Below are positions 5,587 through 6,102 of a DNA stretch of 6,102 bases, one piece after another. Position 1 is the first letter of the stretch. Every line of letters starts with the position of its first letter. A program made the position numbers and the translations under genes. This DNA is from an uncultured Amylibacter sp. (GTDB taxonomy: Bacteria; Pseudomonadota; Alphaproteobacteria; Rhodobacterales; Rhodobacteraceae), in the NCBI GenBank assembly GCA_938001995.1, contig CALLAV010000072.1, positions 1 through 6,102 on the forward strand, read 5' to 3'. The notes under the pieces were generated by a model. It was not told where the DNA came from. It saw only the letters and a program-made list of their open reading frames with translations, and did not search any database.

Positions 5587-6102
5587 ATGGACGTTCTCTT
5601 TTCCAGCTTTGGCATTCTCGCACGATGGGATGTCCTTGTCGCTTTGCTGATCGGCTCTGTCGGCGGCGTCATCATCGGCGCCATTCCGGGCGTTGGCGCA
5701 GCCGTTGCCATCGCGATTCTACTGCCTGCCACCTTCATCTTTGATCCCATCGTCGGCCTCACCGCACTCCTCGGCATCTATGGTTCATCCATGTACGGCG
5801 GTGCGATCCCTGCGATCTTGATCAATACACCCGGCACAGCCGTGAACGCGCTAACAACATACGACGGCTACCCAATGACCCAACGGGGCGAAGGCCGCCG
5901 CGCCCTCGCGCTCGCCTATTCCGCCAGCTTTTTTGGCGGTGTCTTCGCGATCCTTTGCCTGATCCTGCTGTCGCCCTTGCTCGCCAGTTTCGCACAGAAC
6001 TTTGGCAGTCGGGAAATCTTTCTCGCGGCCCTCCTTGGCATCGTGCTTGTGATCGTCGCCCACCGGGGCCAAACCTTGATCGCCGCAGCAATGGCGTTCT
6101 TT
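5587..6102 (+). CDS. tctA: Tripartite tricarboxylate transporter large membrane subunit, N-terminal part (TctA family)
   Basis: The gene runs off the right edge; 172 codons are present of a protein that normally has about 500 residues. TctA is the main permease of the TTT system, with many membrane spans. The start ATG 5587-5589 follows the tctB stop after a single T, with no independent ribosome binding site, so translation is likely coupled to tctB. Family motifs are clear: the glycine-rich GGVIIGAIPGVGAAVAIAIL (26-45), containing the conserved PG (34-35), and YGSSMYGGAIPAILINTPG (65-83), continuing TAVNALTTYDGYPM (84-97) and ending in RALALAYSASFFGG (105-118). These correspond to the usual MYGGSITAILLNTPGE and DGYPMA stretches of TctA, though T replaces the common E after NTPG. 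Further hydrophobic spans follow to residue 172. The frame stays open to the last base, so it is truncated only by the window. Confidence 0.95.
   Translation, partial: MDVLFSSFGILARWDVLVALLIGSVGGVIIGAIPGVGAAVAIAILLPATFIFDPIVGLTALLGIYGSSMYGGAIPAILINTPGTAVNALTTYDGYPMTQRGEGRRALALAYSASFFGGVFAILCLILLSPLLASFAQNFGSREIFLAALLGIVLVIVAHRGQTLIAAAMAFF

Noticed and set aside
5822..6091. Arg-rich open frames antisense to tctA
   Set aside because: They lie opposite unmistakable TctA motifs and look like low-complexity reverse translations of hydrophobic codons.
1..6102. CRISPR array, tRNA, rRNA, insertion sequence, attachment site or defence system
   Set aside because: No spaced direct repeats, cloverleaf, transposase frame or terminal inverted repeats were seen; all long stretches are explained by ordinary metabolic and transport genes.

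Overview
The window looks like chromosomal DNA of a marine alphaproteobacterium, most likely a Roseobacter-group Rhodobacterales member. The grounds are the moderate GC content, the style of the SerA C-terminus (ending FQQVKPLQFDVA), and the mix of a tripartite tricarboxylate (TTT/Tct) transporter, an IclR regulator, a class III aminotransferase and AlkB. This placement is an inference from family resemblance; no rRNA or other marker gene is present.

Layout. Positions 1-489 (+) hold the last 162 codons of serA (phosphoglycerate dehydrogenase, serine synthesis). It converges on alkB (550-1683, -), an integral-membrane alkane/fatty-chain hydroxylase. A strong hairpin with T-rich tracts on both strands (494-540) separates them and can stop transcription from either side. 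Upstream of alkB on the same strand, after a 91-nt gap, lies a class III PLP aminotransferase (1775-3127, -). Only 22 nt before that is an IclR-family regulator with a GTG start (3150-3923, -). A 133-nt divergent control region (3924-4056) follows, with opposing sigma70-like promoters and a long imperfect inverted repeat. Then comes a transporter operon on the + strand: tctC (4057-4998, periplasmic binding protein), an intercistronic hairpin terminator (5013-5045), tctB (5067-5585, small membrane subunit) and the first 172 codons of tctA (5587-6102, large membrane subunit, cut by the window end).

Interpretation. From 1775 to the right edge the arrangement reads as one catabolic module. A secreted TctC captures a carboxylated solute and TctBA imports it by secondary transport. 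A cytoplasmic omega-amino-type transaminase may act on it or on a product, and the divergent IclR regulator may sense it and control both arms. The substrate cannot be read from the sequence. The TctC carboxylate-binding loop is unusual (PPGDLED instead of the usual PPGGxxD), so a non-standard ligand is plausible. serA and alkB are probably neighbours rather than functional partners, although alkB could receive read-through from the iclR-aminotransferase transcript.

There are no RNA genes, insertion sequences or CRISPR arrays. No stretch over 300 bases lacks a gene. The most interesting points are the compact divergent operator, the transporter-plus-transaminase pairing with an altered binding loop, the terminator placed between tctC and tctB, and an AlkB with no rubredoxin partner nearby.
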